From positions 558,001 through 622,000 of the forward strand of contig NZ_SGNY01000001.1 in the NCBI RefSeq assembly GCF_007002745.1: 64,000 nt of DNA, in the 5' to 3' direction. The position numbers and the translations under genes were made by a program. This document shows positions 17,902-27,396 of the stretch, one piece after another; position 1 is the stretch's first letter; every line of letters starts with the position of its first letter. The stretch comes from Martinezella rhizogenes (lineage in GTDB: Bacteria > Pseudomonadota > Alphaproteobacteria > Rhizobiales > Rhizobiaceae). The notes beneath the pieces were generated by a model. The model ran no database searches, was not told the origin of the DNA, and worked only from the letters and a program-made list of their open reading frames with translations.

Positions 17902-18465
17902 ATGAACACGCGACACGCCGCAAATGACGACCTGCCTTTTTCCTATCCCGTAAAGGTAGGCCATATTTCCGCCAATCCCGTCAGGATTGGTCTGGAAGCC
18001 AACGCCGAGGAGCTGAAGGCGCTGGCGAAATTCTGGAATGTGGTTTCTGTCGAATATCTGAAGGCGGAATTGCAGGTTACCCGTTGGAAGAAGGACGGCG
18101 TGAAGATCAAGGGCGAGGTGCATGCGGCCGTGACCCAGTCCTGCGTCGTGACGCTGGAGCCGGTCACGAGCAAGATCGACGAGCCTGTTGAGCATATTTT
18201 TGTGCCGGAGGGATCGAAGCTGGCGCGGATGGTCACCAATGAGGAAGGCGAGATCGTACTCGACCCCGATGGTCCTGACATTCCCGACCAGTTCATCGGC
18301 GACAGCATCGATGTCGGCGCTGCAGTTGCCGAATTCGCTGCCCTGGCGATCGACCCCTATCCGCGCAAGCCGGATGCGGAATTTCCAGAAACCGCAGACA
18401 AGGAGCCGGAAGAAGAAAAGCGCCCGTCGCCTTTCGCCGCGTTAAAAGATTGGAAAAAAGACTGA
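17902..18465 (+). CDS. DUF177 (YceD-family) protein
   Basis: 187 residues if started at the ATG at 17902, which has GAGG 6 bp upstream; an ATG at 17890 overlapping the previous stop (ATGA) would add four residues. It shows the YceD pattern: an N-terminal FSYPVKVGHISANPVRIGLEA strand region and the VTQSCVVTLEPVTSKIDEPVEHIF segment containing the conserved Cys of the family, then an acidic, proline-rich tail. In plants and bacteria DUF177 proteins are linked to 23S rRNA accumulation, and in many genomes yceD precedes rpmF-plsX; here rpmF is absent from the cluster. Confidence 0.88.
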   Translation: MNTRHAANDDLPFSYPVKVGHISANPVRIGLEANAEELKALAKFWNVVSVEYLKAELQVTRWKKDGVKIKGEVHAAVTQSCVVTLEPVTSKIDEPVEHIFVPEGSKLARMVTNEEGEIVLDPDGPDIPDQFIGDSIDVGAAVAEFAALAIDPYPRKPDAEFPETADKEPEEEKRPSPFAALKDWKKD

Positions 18466-18565
18466 ATGGCCCGGTTGGGCTGAAATAATTTTATTGTAAC
18501 AAAAGCCGGAAAAGGTATTTTCGCGCAAAATCCGCTTGAGTGGCGGCAAAAAGGATAAGGGACGA

Positions 18566-19627
18566 GTGATCAGAATTGCAATTGACGTCATGGGTGGCGA
18601 TTTCGGCCCAGATGTTGCCATACCCGGTGCCGCCAAGGCGCTTGAACGGCACAACGATGTAACTTTTCTGCTCTACGGGCAGAAGAGCAAATGCGACCCC
18701 ATTCTGGCACAATATCCCGCACTTCGGGAAAAGTCGGTCTTTCACGATTGTGAAGTCTCGGTCAGCATGGACGAAAAGCCGAGCCAGGCGCTTCGTCGTG
18801 GCCGCTACGTCTCCAGCATGTGGCGCGCCATCGAGGCCGTGAAGCTCGGCGAGGCGGATGTCGTCGTCTCCGCCGGCAATACTGGCGCGCTGATGGCCAT
18901 GGCCAAATTCTGTTTGCGCACCATGGCGCGGGTGGAACGTCCGGCGATCGCCGGCATCTGGCCGACTTTGAAGGGTGAGAGCATCGTTCTCGATGTCGGC
19001 GCAACGATCGGTGCCGATTCCCAGCAATTGCTGGATTTCGCCCTTATGGGCGGCGCCATGGCGCGTGCGCTGTTCGATATCGACCGCCCGACCGTCGGCT
19101 TGCTGAATGTCGGCGTTGAGGAGGTCAAGGGTCAGGAAGAGGTGCGTGAGGCCGGACGGCTGATCCGCGAGGCTGACCTCGGTACCATCGACTATCGCGG
19201 TTTCGTTGAAGGCGACGATATCGGCAAGGGCACGGTGGATGTGGTGGTGACCGAAGGTTTCACCGGCAATATCGCGCTCAAGGCCGCCGAAGGCACGGCA
19301 CGCCAGATCACCACGCTGCTGCGTGAGGCGATTTCCCGCAGCTTCTTTGCGAAGATCGGTTATGTCCTGGCGAAAAGCGCCTTTGACGTGCTCAGGGAAA
19401 AGATGGACCCGCGCAAGGTCAATGGTGGCGTGTTTCTCGGCCTGAACGGCATTGTCATCAAGAGCCATGGCGGCACTGATGCCATCGGTTTTGCCTCCGC
19501 CGTGGATGTCGGCTACGACATGGTTCACAACGGCCTGACGGCCAAGATTGAAAATGATCTGAAAATTTACCACGCAAGACGGCTTCCGCCCCCGGCGCCC
19601 GAAGCTCTCGTGGCTGACGAGGAATAA
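18566..19627 (+). CDS. plsX: Phosphate acyltransferase PlsX
   Basis: Makes acyl-phosphate from acyl-ACP for phospholipid synthesis. 353 residues. The start is a GTG at 18566, behind AAGGG, giving the conserved [17 protein letters not shown]-terminus; an upstream TTG would add ten residues without family support. Motifs include [31 protein letters not shown] and the C-terminal [17 protein letters not shown]. fabH starts 4 bp after the stop. The two enzymes share the acyl-ACP pathway. Confidence 0.96.
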   Translation: MIRIAIDVMGGDFGPDVAIPGAAKALERHNDVTFLLYGQKSKCDPILAQYPALREKSVFHDCEVSVSMDEKPSQALRRGRYVSSMWRAIEAVKLGEADVVVSAGNTGALMAMAKFCLRTMARVERPAIAGIWPTLKGESIVLDVGATIGADSQQLLDFALMGGAMARALFDIDRPTVGLLNVGVEEVKGQEEVREAGRLIREADLGTIDYRGFVEGDDIGKGTVDVVVTEGFTGNIALKAAEGTARQITTLLREAISRSFFAKIGYVLAKSAFDVLREKMDPRKVNGGVFLGLNGIVIKSHGGTDAIGFASAVDVGYDMVHNGLTAKIENDLKIYHARRLPPPAPEALVADEE

Positions 19628-19631
19628 GGGA

Positions 19632-20603
19632 ATGATCCGCTCTATAGTCCGTGGTTTCGGGGCAGCGCTTCCGAAGCGTGTCATGACCAACAGCGAAATC
19701 GAAGGTGTCGTCGAGACCACCGACGAATGGATCGTGCAGCGCACCGGCATCCGGCAGCGCTATATCGCCGGTGAAGGCGAAACGACCGCTTCGCTCGGTG
19801 AAGCTGCGGCCCGTGCCGCGCTCGACAATGCCGGCCTGACCCCTGATGATATCGACCTGATCATTCTGGCGACCTCCACTCCGGACAACACCTTTCCGGC
19901 AACGGCAGTGAACATCCAGAATCGTCTCGGCATGACCCATGGTTTCGCCTTCGACATGCAGGCCGTCTGTTCCGGTTTCGTCTATGCCGTCTCGACCGCC
20001 GATCTTTATATTCGCGGTGGCATGGCCAAGCGCGTTCTGGTCATCGGCTCTGAAACATTCTCGCGCATCCTCGACTGGAAAGACCGCACCACCTGCGTTC
20101 TGTTCGGCGATGGCGCCGGCGCTCTTGTTCTGGAAGCTGGCGAAGGCGAGGGGACCTCTGACGATCGCGGCATCCTGACCGCGCAGCTGCGGTCCGACGG
20201 TTCGCACAAGGAAAAGCTTTATGTCGATGGCGGGCCTTCGACGACTGGCACCGTCGGCCATCTGCGCATGGAAGGCCGCGAAGTATTCAAGCATGCCGTC
20301 GGCATGATCACCGACGTCATCGAGCAGGCTTTCGAAGCAACCGGCACGACGGCGGATGATCTCGACTGGCTCGTGCCGCATCAGGCCAACAAGCGCATCA
20401 TCGACGGATCGGCGAAGAAGCTCAATATCGATCCGGAAAAGGTGGTCATTACCGTCGACAAGCACGGCAATACCTCGGCAGCATCCATTCCGCTGGCGCT
20501 GGCCGTTGCGGCCAGCGACGGTCGCATCAAGAAGGGCGATCTGGTCATGCTGGAGGCCATGGGCGGCGGTTTCACCTGGGGTGCGGTGCTGCTGCGCTGG
20601 TAA
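19632..20603 (+). CDS. fabH: Beta-ketoacyl-ACP synthase III
   Basis: Starts fatty acid synthesis by condensing acetyl-CoA with malonyl-ACP. 323 residues. The catalytic triad is readable: Cys113 in [11 protein letters not shown], His in [11 protein letters not shown] and Asn in [14 protein letters not shown]. The C-terminal [13 protein letters not shown] is typical. Directly downstream of plsX. A 242-bp gap without a recognisable gene separates it from ihfA. Confidence 0.97.
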   Translation: MIRSIVRGFGAALPKRVMTNSEIEGVVETTDEWIVQRTGIRQRYIAGEGETTASLGEAAARAALDNAGLTPDDIDLIILATSTPDNTFPATAVNIQNRLGMTHGFAFDMQAVCSGFVYAVSTADLYIRGGMAKRVLVIGSETFSRILDWKDRTTCVLFGDGAGALVLEAGEGEGTSDDRGILTAQLRSDGSHKEKLYVDGGPSTTGTVGHLRMEGREVFKHAVGMITDVIEQAFEATGTTADDLDWLVPHQANKRIIDGSAKKLNIDPEKVVITVDKHGNTSAASIPLALAVAASDGRIKKGDLVMLEAMGGGFTWGAVLLRW

Positions 20604-20845
20604 CGGTAAATTCATTGCGCGGGCAGGCGTTGACGCGAAATCGGTTGTGTTTTTCGCAGTCGAGGCCTGATCCGTTGCGCCTGAGCACCCTGTCGTTGCG
20701 GCAAATCTGCACCAAGCGCCCTAAGCCCTTGCACTGATTGCCGAAAGCCTCAAATGAATCTGGAACAATCCCTTGACCGGTCGCCACAAGGGAAATAATC
20801 TCGGCGGCTCCTAGAGAAAAATTCAGACACGGTTTGTGGGGAAAA

Positions 20846-21184
20846 ATGGCCGGGAAGACAGTGACACGCGCAGATCTTGCAGAATCTGTGTTTCGTAAAG
20901 TCGGGCTGTCCCGCACCGAATCCGCAGAACTGGTCGAGACGATCATCGACGAGATTTGCAACGCAATCACCCGTGGTGAGGTCGTCAAGCTTTCGTCCTT
21001 CGCGACCTTCCAGATCCGGGAAAAGAACGAGCGTATCGGCCGCAACCCGAAAACGGGTGAGGAAGTTCCGATTTCGCCGCGCCGGGTGATGACCTTCAAG
21101 GCGTCGAATGTGCTGAAGCAGCGTATTCTCAAGGCGCACACGGCCCGCAAGGCCAAGCAAAAGGGTCAAAAGGCCGGGGCGTAA
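20846..21184 (+). CDS. ihfA: Integration host factor alpha subunit
   Basis: 112 residues from the ATG at 20846. HU/IHF fold: [33 protein letters not shown], then a beta-arm with the [19 protein letters not shown] signature, whose proline intercalates and bends DNA. The lysine-rich tail is longer than in enterobacterial IhfA. It acts as a heterodimer with IhfB. A possible upstream start adds MWGK but lacks a ribosome site. Confidence 0.95.
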   Translation: MAGKTVTRADLAESVFRKVGLSRTESAELVETIIDEICNAITRGEVVKLSSFATFQIREKNERIGRNPKTGEEVPISPRRVMTFKASNVLKQRILKAHTARKAKQKGQKAGA

Positions 21185-21254
21185 GCCGGCTGCGGCACGG
21201 CATTTTTGCCATATGGCAAGCCCTTTTCCCCATTCTTCTTGTGAACATGCTTGA

Positions 21255-21300
21255 ATTTCAACGTGCAAGCCGTTGAAATCCAGTCGACTCGCATCATAAT
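21255..21300 (+). promoter_or_regulatory. Inverted repeat overlapping a candidate promoter for the MerR gene
   Basis: A perfect 9-bp inverted repeat, ATTTCAACG-(7)-CGTTGAAAT (21255-21279), contains a TTGAAA -35-like hexamer (21273-21278) in its right arm; CATAAT (21295-21300) follows after 16 bp. A 12-bp palindrome TGCCATATGGCA lies slightly upstream at 21207-21218. This would fit autoregulation of the MerR-type gene, but no binding protein is known. Confidence 0.4.
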
Positions 21301-21450
21301 CAATTTTAGTAATTGGTATCTTGCCGTAACGGGCATCGGCGTGAAGATCGGATACGGTTTTCGCGACGGTTGAATGTTCGGCTGGTGATAGGCGTTCTGT
21401 TCAGCACCGGCTGGATGCATGGCGCTCCAGGTCCGGATGGGAGTGGAAAT

Positions 21451-21984
21451 TTGGACAAAAGCCCCGACGCGTTTCGGACCATCAGTGAAGTGGCGGATGA
21501 GCTGAACCTGCCGCAGCACGTGCTGCGTTTCTGGGAAACACGCTTTCCGCAGATCAAGCCGATGAAACGGGGCGGGGGCCGCCGTTATTACCGCCCTGAC
21601 GATATCGATCTCCTCAAAGGCATTCGTCACCTTCTTTATGACCACGGTTATACCATCAAGGGTGTGCAGAAGCTGCTGAAAGCCAATGGCAACCGTTTCG
21701 TGGCGGCCATTGCCTCGGGTGATCTCGCGACCATGGAAGCCATCATGGCGGCGAGTGGCGAGAAGGAAGTCGCCGAACCGCGCGTCATCGATACCGATGG
21801 GGACGAGGTGGTCGGCCGCCCGAAGGCCAAGCCAAGTGGTCGTTTCTTCGGCTTCGGTGGCGGCGGCAACGATGCGGAAATATCGGTCGGCAAGTCGGGC
21901 ATCGGCAAGGATGATCAGGCGCTGCTTCAGGAAGCCCTGTTCGATCTGCTCGAATGCAAGCGACTTCTCGATCAGGTTCGCTGA
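21451..21984 (+). CDS. MerR-family transcriptional regulator
   Basis: 177 residues if started at the TTG at 21451 (GGGAG 7 bp upstream); an ATG at 21415 would add 12 residues. The N-terminal winged helix is clear: [30 protein letters not shown], then a [33 protein letters not shown] wing split over residues ~40-75. The C-terminus is polar with a glycine-rich [10 protein letters not shown] and a helix ELLECKR-like end; no metal-binding cysteine pair is seen, so the ligand is unknown. This gene follows ihfA in many Rhizobiales. Confidence 0.85.
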   Translation: MDKSPDAFRTISEVADELNLPQHVLRFWETRFPQIKPMKRGGGRRYYRPDDIDLLKGIRHLLYDHGYTIKGVQKLLKANGNRFVAAIASGDLATMEAIMAASGEKEVAEPRVIDTDGDEVVGRPKAKPSGRFFGFGGGGNDAEISVGKSGIGKDDQALLQEALFDLLECKRLLDQVR

Positions 21985-22004
21985 TCGTTTATCCACAGGT
22001 CTGT

Positions 22005-22108
22005 TCGAGCACTTTCAGGAAAAGTGAACCGCGGTTCTCCGTCTGGAAACGCGTCAAAACAAAGAGTTAGAGCGTTTTCTCGATTCGAGGAAAACGCGAA
22101 TGCTCTAA
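22005..22108. repeat. Rhizobiales palindromic intergenic repeat
   Basis: The stretch runs from TCGAGCACTTTCAGGAAAAG to GCTCTAA. It ends in a hairpin in which TTAGAGCGTTTTC (from 22067) pairs with GAAAACGC and GCTCTAA (to 22108). Sequences of this form (CAAAACAAAGAGTTAGAGCG) are widely scattered between genes in Rhizobium, Agrobacterium and Brucella; that is from memory, not a search. Confidence 0.7.
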
Positions 22109-22171
22109 AATGCCAACCTTTCGGAAACTCCTTTGGCCGATAATGCGGCTCCGTAAAGAAGGAGTCCGATC

Positions 22172-22900
22172 GTGAGCAATCGAAAATCGACAGGGCGACG
22201 CCGCACGGCGAAGAAATCGGCTGGTGGCAGCGTCTGGCCCTGGGTGCTGATGCTGGGCGTCGTCGCCGGTGGCATTCAGGCTTACGAATATCGCGACAGT
22301 CTTCTGCCGCAACGCCATGTTGCGAAGGCGACACCCGCGACAACGAGTTCTCCAAAACTTGCAACCGCAGCAAAACGCGAGGCGGCCGCACCGGAAAAAG
22401 TAGCGAGCATTCGGCCTGCATCGCCGGTTTCGCCCGGCAACGGGCCGGTGCCACCACGCTCCATCGCCATGCCATCCACGTCATCGCAGAGCCAGGTCGC
22501 AGCCATCCTGCCGGAAACCCGTCCCACGGTCGAAAAAATCTCGATCGGTGAAAAGAGCGGTGCCTTTGCCTTTTGTGGCCGCTCCGGGCTTAACAATTGC
22601 GTGGCCGACGGCAACACCTTCTGGATGAAGGGCGTGAAAATGCAGCTTGCCGGCATCGAGGTTCCGCAGATCGACCGGGCGCGCTGCATGGAAGAACGCC
22701 AGCGCGGTTTCGTCGCCAAGGTCAGGCTCCGCGACATGCTGAATGCCGGTACCTTCGATGTTGCCTCTTCCGCAGGTGCCAGCGGGCAAGCCATGGAACG
22801 CAAACGGCTTTCGCGTTCGGGTGTCTCTTTTGCCGATCAGCTCGTACGCGAAGGACTGGCACATCCGGCATCTGCAAAAAATCAGTCCTGGTGTGGCTGA
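22172..22900 (+). CDS. Membrane-anchored, degenerate thermonuclease-like protein
   Basis: 242 residues from a GTG (GGAG 7 bp upstream). A basic N-terminus and one membrane helix (SVWPWVLMLGVVAGGIQAY) are followed by an Ala/Pro/Ser-rich linker to about residue 125. The C-terminal domain looks like a staphylococcal-nuclease fold: ADGNTFWMKGVKMQLAGIEVPQ, AKVRLRDMLNAG and DQLVREGLAHPAS match the usual strand and helix positions. The catalytic pattern is not conserved (for example QLAGIEVPQ in place of RLxGIDAPE), so it may not be a nuclease. Cysteines at both ends of the domain could form disulfides in the periplasm. Confidence 0.65.
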   Translation: MSNRKSTGRRRTAKKSAGGSVWPWVLMLGVVAGGIQAYEYRDSLLPQRHVAKATPATTSSPKLATAAKREAAAPEKVASIRPASPVSPGNGPVPPRSIAMPSTSSQSQVAAILPETRPTVEKISIGEKSGAFAFCGRSGLNNCVADGNTFWMKGVKMQLAGIEVPQIDRARCMEERQRGFVAKVRLRDMLNAGTFDVASSAGASGQAMERKRLSRSGVSFADQLVREGLAHPASAKNQSWCG

Positions 22901-23038
22901 GGCCCCGTTGACCGCAACCGTTCTGCCTGTGTAGATGAGGCGCTGTCGGCATTCGGGATCGGAACTATTTAATCCTGCACCGAATAATGACGAAGCAAGT
23001 TGCAGCGCCGGAGCCGGATTGGCAAGCGGCGCGGCAAT

Positions 23039-23124
23039 GCGGACGTGGCGAAATCGGTAGACGCAGCAGACTTAAAATCTGCCGACCATTGGTCTTGCGG
23101 GTTCAAGTCCCGCCGTCCGCACCA
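23039..23124 (+). tRNA. tRNA-Leu (TAA anticodon)
   Basis: 86 nt including an encoded CCA. Acceptor stem GCGGACG/CGTCCGC, anticodon stem CAGA/TCTG with loop CTTAAAA giving TAA, a long class II variable arm (GCCGACCATTGGTCTTGC region) and the T-loop GGTTCAAGTCC. The long variable arm confirms leucine. Confidence 0.96.
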
Positions 23125-23224
23125 ACTTCCCTTTGATTTATCCCCTATTCAAGTCCTGAGCCGGCGTAAAAACGCCCGTTCACGTGCGCGTCATCTCTTC
23201 TTGAAAATCATCAAAAAGAACCTA

Positions 23225-23255
23225 TTGACCTTGCCACGATGGGAAGCCCTATCTT
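23225..23255 (+). promoter_or_regulatory. CueR-type copper promoter for copA
   Basis: TTGACC (23225-23230) and TATCTT (23250-23255) have the abnormal 19-bp spacer used by MerR-family activators. The spacer holds an imperfect dyad, CCTTGCC-ACGAT-GGGAAGC, close to the CueR/HmrR consensus (ACCTTCC...GGAAGGT). The likely activator is encoded as the third gene of the same operon (26839). Confidence 0.8.
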
Positions 23256-23286
23256 TTTCGATATAAAGAAAAGAGGGGTCATACGC

Positions 23287-25791
23287 ATGTCACAAACAGA
23301 GATCCGGGCAAGCCATCAGATTGCGATCGATGGCATGACATGCGCCTCCTGCGTCGGTCGTGTCGAGAAGGCGATTGCCAGGGTGCCGGGGGTTCTCAAG
23401 GCCTCGGTCAATCTCGCTACCGAGCGCGCCGATATTGCCTTTTCCGGCCCGCCCGATGTGATGGCTGTCATCGCAGCCGTGCGGAATGCGGGTTATGGCG
23501 TCGATGAGAAAACCATCGAACTCGATATTGAGGGCATGACCTGTGCCTCCTGCGTCGGGCGCGTGGAGAAGGCGCTGAAGGCTGTCGCCGGTGTCTCCGG
23601 AGCAAGCGTCAATCTGGCGACGGAACGCGCCACTGTCCGCGTTGCCGGCAATACCGTCTCTGCCGCAAGGCTGGCCGAAGCAATCAGCCAGGCTGGCTAC
23701 AAGGCAAGCGAAATCGCCACGGACAAAGCCAAGGGTGATGAGCCGGACCGGCGCGAAGCCGAATTGCGCGGTCTGAAAATCAGCCTCGCCGTCGCCGTTG
23801 CCCTGACACTGCCGGTCTTCGTGCTGGAGATGGGTTCGCATCTGGTTCCCGCCATCCATGATTTCGTGATGGAAACGGTCGGCATGCGGGAAAGCTGGTA
23901 TCTGCAATTTGCGCTGACGACGCTTGTTCTTTTCGGACCCGGTCTGCGCTTCTTCAAAAAGGGCATACCCGCACTTCTGCGGCTCGCACCCGACATGAAT
24001 TCGCTTGTCGTGCTGGGCACTGCCGCCGCCTGGGGATTTTCGGTGGTCGCGACTTTCCTGCCGGAAATCCTGCCGCGTGGCACGGCCAATGTCTATTATG
24101 AGGCGGCGGCCGTTATCGTCACGCTCATTCTGCTCGGCCGTTTTCTCGAGGCGCGCGCCAAGGGTCGCACCAGCGAGGCGATAAAGCGGCTGGTTGGCCT
24201 GCAGGCCAAGTCGGCCCGCGTGCTGCGCAATGGCGAAACCGTCGATGTGCCGTTGCAGGATGTGCAGACCGGTGACGTGATCGTCGTTCGTCCGGGCGAA
24301 AAGGTACCCGTCGATGGCCTGGTACTCGATGGCTCCTCTTATGTCGATGAATCAATGATAACGGGTGAACCGATCCCGGTGACGAAAACTGCAGGTTCCG
24401 AAGTCGTCGGCGGCACTGTCAACCGTAATGGCTCCTTCACCTTCCGCGCCACCAAGGTGGGCGCCGATACGCTGATCGCCCAGATCATCCGCATGGTCGA
24501 GGAAGCGCAGGCCGACAAGCTGCCCATTCAGGCGCTGGTGGACAAGGTGACCAACTGGTTCGTGCCGGCGGTGATGCTGGCCGCACTCGCCACCTTCATC
24601 GTCTGGTTCGTGTTCGGGCCGGACCCGGCTTTGACCTTCGCGCTTGTCAACGCTGTTGCAGTCCTCATCATCGCCTGTCCCTGCGCCATGGGCCTTGCCA
24701 CGCCAACCTCTATCATGGTCGGCACCGGCCGCGCTGCCGAGATGGGTGTGCTGTTCAGGCGCGGCGATGCGCTCCAGACGCTGCGTGATGCCGATGTCAT
24801 CGCCGTCGACAAGACCGGTACGCTGACGCTCGGCAAGCCGAAACTGGTGCATTTCACCACGACTGAGGGGTTCGACGCGGATGAAGTGCTGCGCCTCGTT
24901 GCTTCACTCGAAAACCGTTCCGAACATCCGATCGCCGAGGCAATCGTTGAGGCTGCGAAACATGCCGGCCTGACGCTTGCCAATGCGGAGAGCTTTGAGG
25001 CCACCCCCGGTTTCGGCGTGGCGGCGATAGTCGATGGCTGCAAGGTCGAAGCGGGTGCGGATCGCTTCATGACGAAGCTCGGTTACGATGTTTCCATGTT
25101 CGCCGGTGATGCCGAACGGCTGGGCAGGGAAGGGCAGTCGCCGCTTTATGCCGCCGTCAATGGCAGGTTGGCCGTGATCATTGCTGTTGCCGATCCGGTA
25201 AAGCCGACGACGCCGGAAGCAATCGCGGCGCTGCATGCGCTGGGTCTCAAGGTCACGATGATTACCGGCGACAACCGCCGCACTGCCGAAGCCATCGCTC
25301 GCCGTCTTGGCATTGATGAAGTGGTGGCGGAAGTGCTGCCGGACGGCAAGGTCGAGGCGGTGAAGAGACTGGCCGCTGGCGGGCGACGCGTCGCCTTTGT
25401 TGGCGATGGCATCAACGATGCGCCGGCGCTTGCCGCGGCCGATGTCGGCCTTGCCATCGGCACGGGCACGGATGTCGCGATTGAAAGCGCCGATGTGGTG
25501 CTGATGTCGGGCGATCTTCGCGGCGTTGCCAATGCCATCGCGCTCTCCAAGGCGACCATCCGCAATATCGGCCAGAATCTGTTCTGGGCCTTTGCCTACA
25601 ACGCTGCACTCGTTCCCGTTGCGGCCGGAATATTGTATCCTGTCAACGGCGTTCTGCTGTCGCCTGTCCTTGCCGCCGGAGCCATGGCGCTTTCCAGCGT
25701 GTTTGTCCTGACAAATGCGCTGCGCCTGAAAAGCTTCCGTGCGCCGCTGGTGGACAAAGCGGCTGGCATGCAGCTCGCAGCGGCCGAATAG
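23287..25791 (+). CDS. copA: Copper-exporting P1B-type ATPase (ActP/CopA)
   Basis: Pumps Cu(I) out of the cytoplasm. 834 residues from the ATG at 23287. There are two N-terminal heavy-metal domains, each with [14 protein letters not shown] (cysteines 19/22 in the first, near residue 87/90 in the second). Then come membrane helices, the actuator loop with MITGEPIPV, the ion-site [10 protein letters not shown], the phosphorylated Asp in DKTGTLT, a SEHPIAEAI nucleotide motif and [14 protein letters not shown] plus two CxxC domains identifies the copper subclass. It heads an operon with a ferredoxin reductase and a CueR-type regulator. Confidence 0.96.
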   Translation: MSQTEIRASHQIAIDGMTCASCVGRVEKAIARVPGVLKASVNLATERADIAFSGPPDVMAVIAAVRNAGYGVDEKTIELDIEGMTCASCVGRVEKALKAVAGVSGASVNLATERATVRVAGNTVSAARLAEAISQAGYKASEIATDKAKGDEPDRREAELRGLKISLAVAVALTLPVFVLEMGSHLVPAIHDFVMETVGMRESWYLQFALTTLVLFGPGLRFFKKGIPALLRLAPDMNSLVVLGTAAAWGFSVVATFLPEILPRGTANVYYEAAAVIVTLILLGRFLEARAKGRTSEAIKRLVGLQAKSARVLRNGETVDVPLQDVQTGDVIVVRPGEKVPVDGLVLDGSSYVDESMITGEPIPVTKTAGSEVVGGTVNRNGSFTFRATKVGADTLIAQIIRMVEEAQADKLPIQALVDKVTNWFVPAVMLAALATFIVWFVFGPDPALTFALVNAVAVLIIACPCAMGLATPTSIMVGTGRAAEMGVLFRRGDALQTLRDADVIAVDKTGTLTLGKPKLVHFTTTEGFDADEVLRLVASLENRSEHPIAEAIVEAAKHAGLTLANAESFEATPGFGVAAIVDGCKVEAGADRFMTKLGYDVSMFAGDAERLGREGQSPLYAAVNGRLAVIIAVADPVKPTTPEAIAALHALGLKVTMITGDNRRTAEAIARRLGIDEVVAEVLPDGKVEAVKRLAAGGRRVAFVGDGINDAPALAAADVGLAIGTGTDVAIESADVVLMSGDLRGVANAIALSKATIRNIGQNLFWAFAYNAALVPVAAGILYPVNGVLLSPVLAAGAMALSSVFVLTNALRLKSFRAPLVDKAAGMQLAAAE

Positions 25792-25801
25792 GAGGGCGGA
25801 T

Positions 25802-26827
25802 ATGATGACGCCTGGCAACACAATCTATCTGCCGCAGATCGGACGCAGCATAATGGCGGCGCAAGGCGAGACCGTGCTTCAGGCCGCGCTGGCTGCAGGC
25901 ATCACCTATCCGCACGGCTGTCGCATGGGCCGCTGTGGCGCCTGCAAATCGCACCTCGTCTCCGGCGAGATCGATCTTCTCAAGCACACGCCCTTTTCAT
26001 TGACCGAAGAGGAAAAGGCGGAAGGCCTGACGCTCGCCTGCCGCGCCGTGCCGCTAAGCGACGTGACGATCGGCTGGCTCAACGGTGAGGACGAATTTGC
26101 CGATATTCCGACCGGCCGCTTCGAGGGCGTGGTGGCGGAAGCCGTGGATGCGACACATGATATCAAGCTCATCCGCATCAGGCTCGACGATCGCGCGCAG
26201 TTTACCTTTAAACCCGGTCAATATGTGCGCCTGCTTTACCCGGACTGTTCGCCGCGCGACTATTCCATCGCCAGCCGGATCGACGAGGAGTTGATCGAAT
26301 TCCACATCCGGCACGTGCCGGGCGGCCTGACAAGCGGCCATATATTCGCGCAGGCCAAGGTGGGCGATCCTGTCACTTTGGTGGGCCCTTTCGGCTCGTC
26401 ATTCCTGCGGGAAAAACATTGCGGGCCAATCCTTGGCATTGCCGGCGGCTCAGGTCTGGCACCGGTCAAGGCGGTTGTCGAGGCTGCTCTTGCAACGGGG
26501 CAAATGACGGGCCGGGATCGCCCTGTCCATGTCTATTTCGGCGCCCGCGCCCTGCGCGATCTTTATATGGTCGAGTATTTCGAAGCGCTTACCGCGCGCC
26601 ACGGCAATCTGAGTTTCGTTCCGGTTCTCTCCAATGAGCCACATGCGCAGATGCGGTGCGGTTATGTCGGCAACGCGGTAGCGGATGATTTTGACGACCT
26701 TGACGGCTGGAAAGCCTATCTCGCGGGCCCGCCGGCGATGATCGAGGCAACCGTGCCGCAACTGGTGGCGCGGGGCATGCGCACCGCCGACATTCATGCA
26801 GACGTGTTTTTCACCCCGGACAGATAG
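25802..26827 (+). CDS. 2Fe-2S ferredoxin/flavin oxidoreductase in the copper operon
   Basis: 341 residues. N-terminal plant-type ferredoxin domain with the CRMGRCGACKS cluster and the fourth cysteine in LTLACRA (about residue 80). Then an FAD domain (FKPGQYVRLLYP, RDYSIASR), and an NAD(P)-binding domain starting GPILGIAGGSGLAPVKAVVE and ending LAGPPAMIEA. The layout matches CDP-6-deoxy-glucoseen reductase, phenol hydroxylase and similar reductase components. Its oxygenase or electron acceptor is not in the window. It starts 10 bp after copA behind GGAGGG, so it is co-transcribed with copper genes; the role in copper response is unknown. Confidence 0.88.
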   Translation: MMTPGNTIYLPQIGRSIMAAQGETVLQAALAAGITYPHGCRMGRCGACKSHLVSGEIDLLKHTPFSLTEEEKAEGLTLACRAVPLSDVTIGWLNGEDEFADIPTGRFEGVVAEAVDATHDIKLIRIRLDDRAQFTFKPGQYVRLLYPDCSPRDYSIASRIDEELIEFHIRHVPGGLTSGHIFAQAKVGDPVTLVGPFGSSFLREKHCGPILGIAGGSGLAPVKAVVEAALATGQMTGRDRPVHVYFGARALRDLYMVEYFEALTARHGNLSFVPVLSNEPHAQMRCGYVGNAVADDFDDLDGWKAYLAGPPAMIEATVPQLVARGMRTADIHADVFFTPDR

Positions 26828-26838
26828 GAGCAGGATCC

Positions 26839-27327
26839 ATGAATATCGGCACAGCCGCCACCGCCTCAGGTGTTTCTGCGAAGATGATCCGTCACTACGA
26901 GATGATCGGCCTGATCAAATCGGCAAACCGCACGGATTCCGGATATCGGGTCTATACGGCCAATGATCTGGAGACGCTGCGTTTCATCAGGCGTGGACGC
27001 GACCTTGGTTTCTCGATCGAAAAGATCAGGCAGCTGATGACGCTGTGGCGCGATCCGGGTGGCGCGTCCTGCGATGTCAAACGCATCGTCATGGAGCATG
27101 TCGTGGATCTGGAAGCGAAGATGCATTCGCTCCGCGACATGGCCGACACGCTTCGAAATCTCGCAACCTATTGCCCCGACAATGGCGAGCCGGATTGCCC
27201 TATCATTCAGGATCTGGCGCAATCCGAAGACCCCGATTTTGTTCCGGTGGCGGTTGTGCCCAAACGCTCCGGAATGCTGAAGGGCACCTCCGGCGTGGCG
27301 ACGGAATTGTCGCGTCTCATGAAATAA
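26839..27327 (+). CDS. cueR: CueR/HmrR-type Cu(I)-responsive MerR regulator
   Basis: 162 residues. The N-terminal MerR helix-turn-helix reads MNIGTAATASGVSAKMIRHYE, followed by the wing and RGRDLGFSIEKIRQLMTLW, then a dimer helix. The metal loop is CPDNGEPDC, with cysteines at exactly 112 and 120, the two copper ligands of E. coli CueR, followed by PIIQDL. It is encoded 11 bp after the reductase and would activate the 19-bp-spacer promoter at 23225, giving positive autoregulation of the whole operon. Rhizobial versions are called HmrR. Confidence 0.93.
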   Translation: MNIGTAATASGVSAKMIRHYEMIGLIKSANRTDSGYRVYTANDLETLRFIRRGRDLGFSIEKIRQLMTLWRDPGGASCDVKRIVMEHVVDLEAKMHSLRDMADTLRNLATYCPDNGEPDCPIIQDLAQSEDPDFVPVAVVPKRSGMLKGTSGVATELSRLMK

Positions 27328-27396
27328 ACAGCCGTTCCCATCGGGAATTGATCGTCGATTGCAGCAAATGCCAATTGTGGTGAAGGAAACCGGGCC

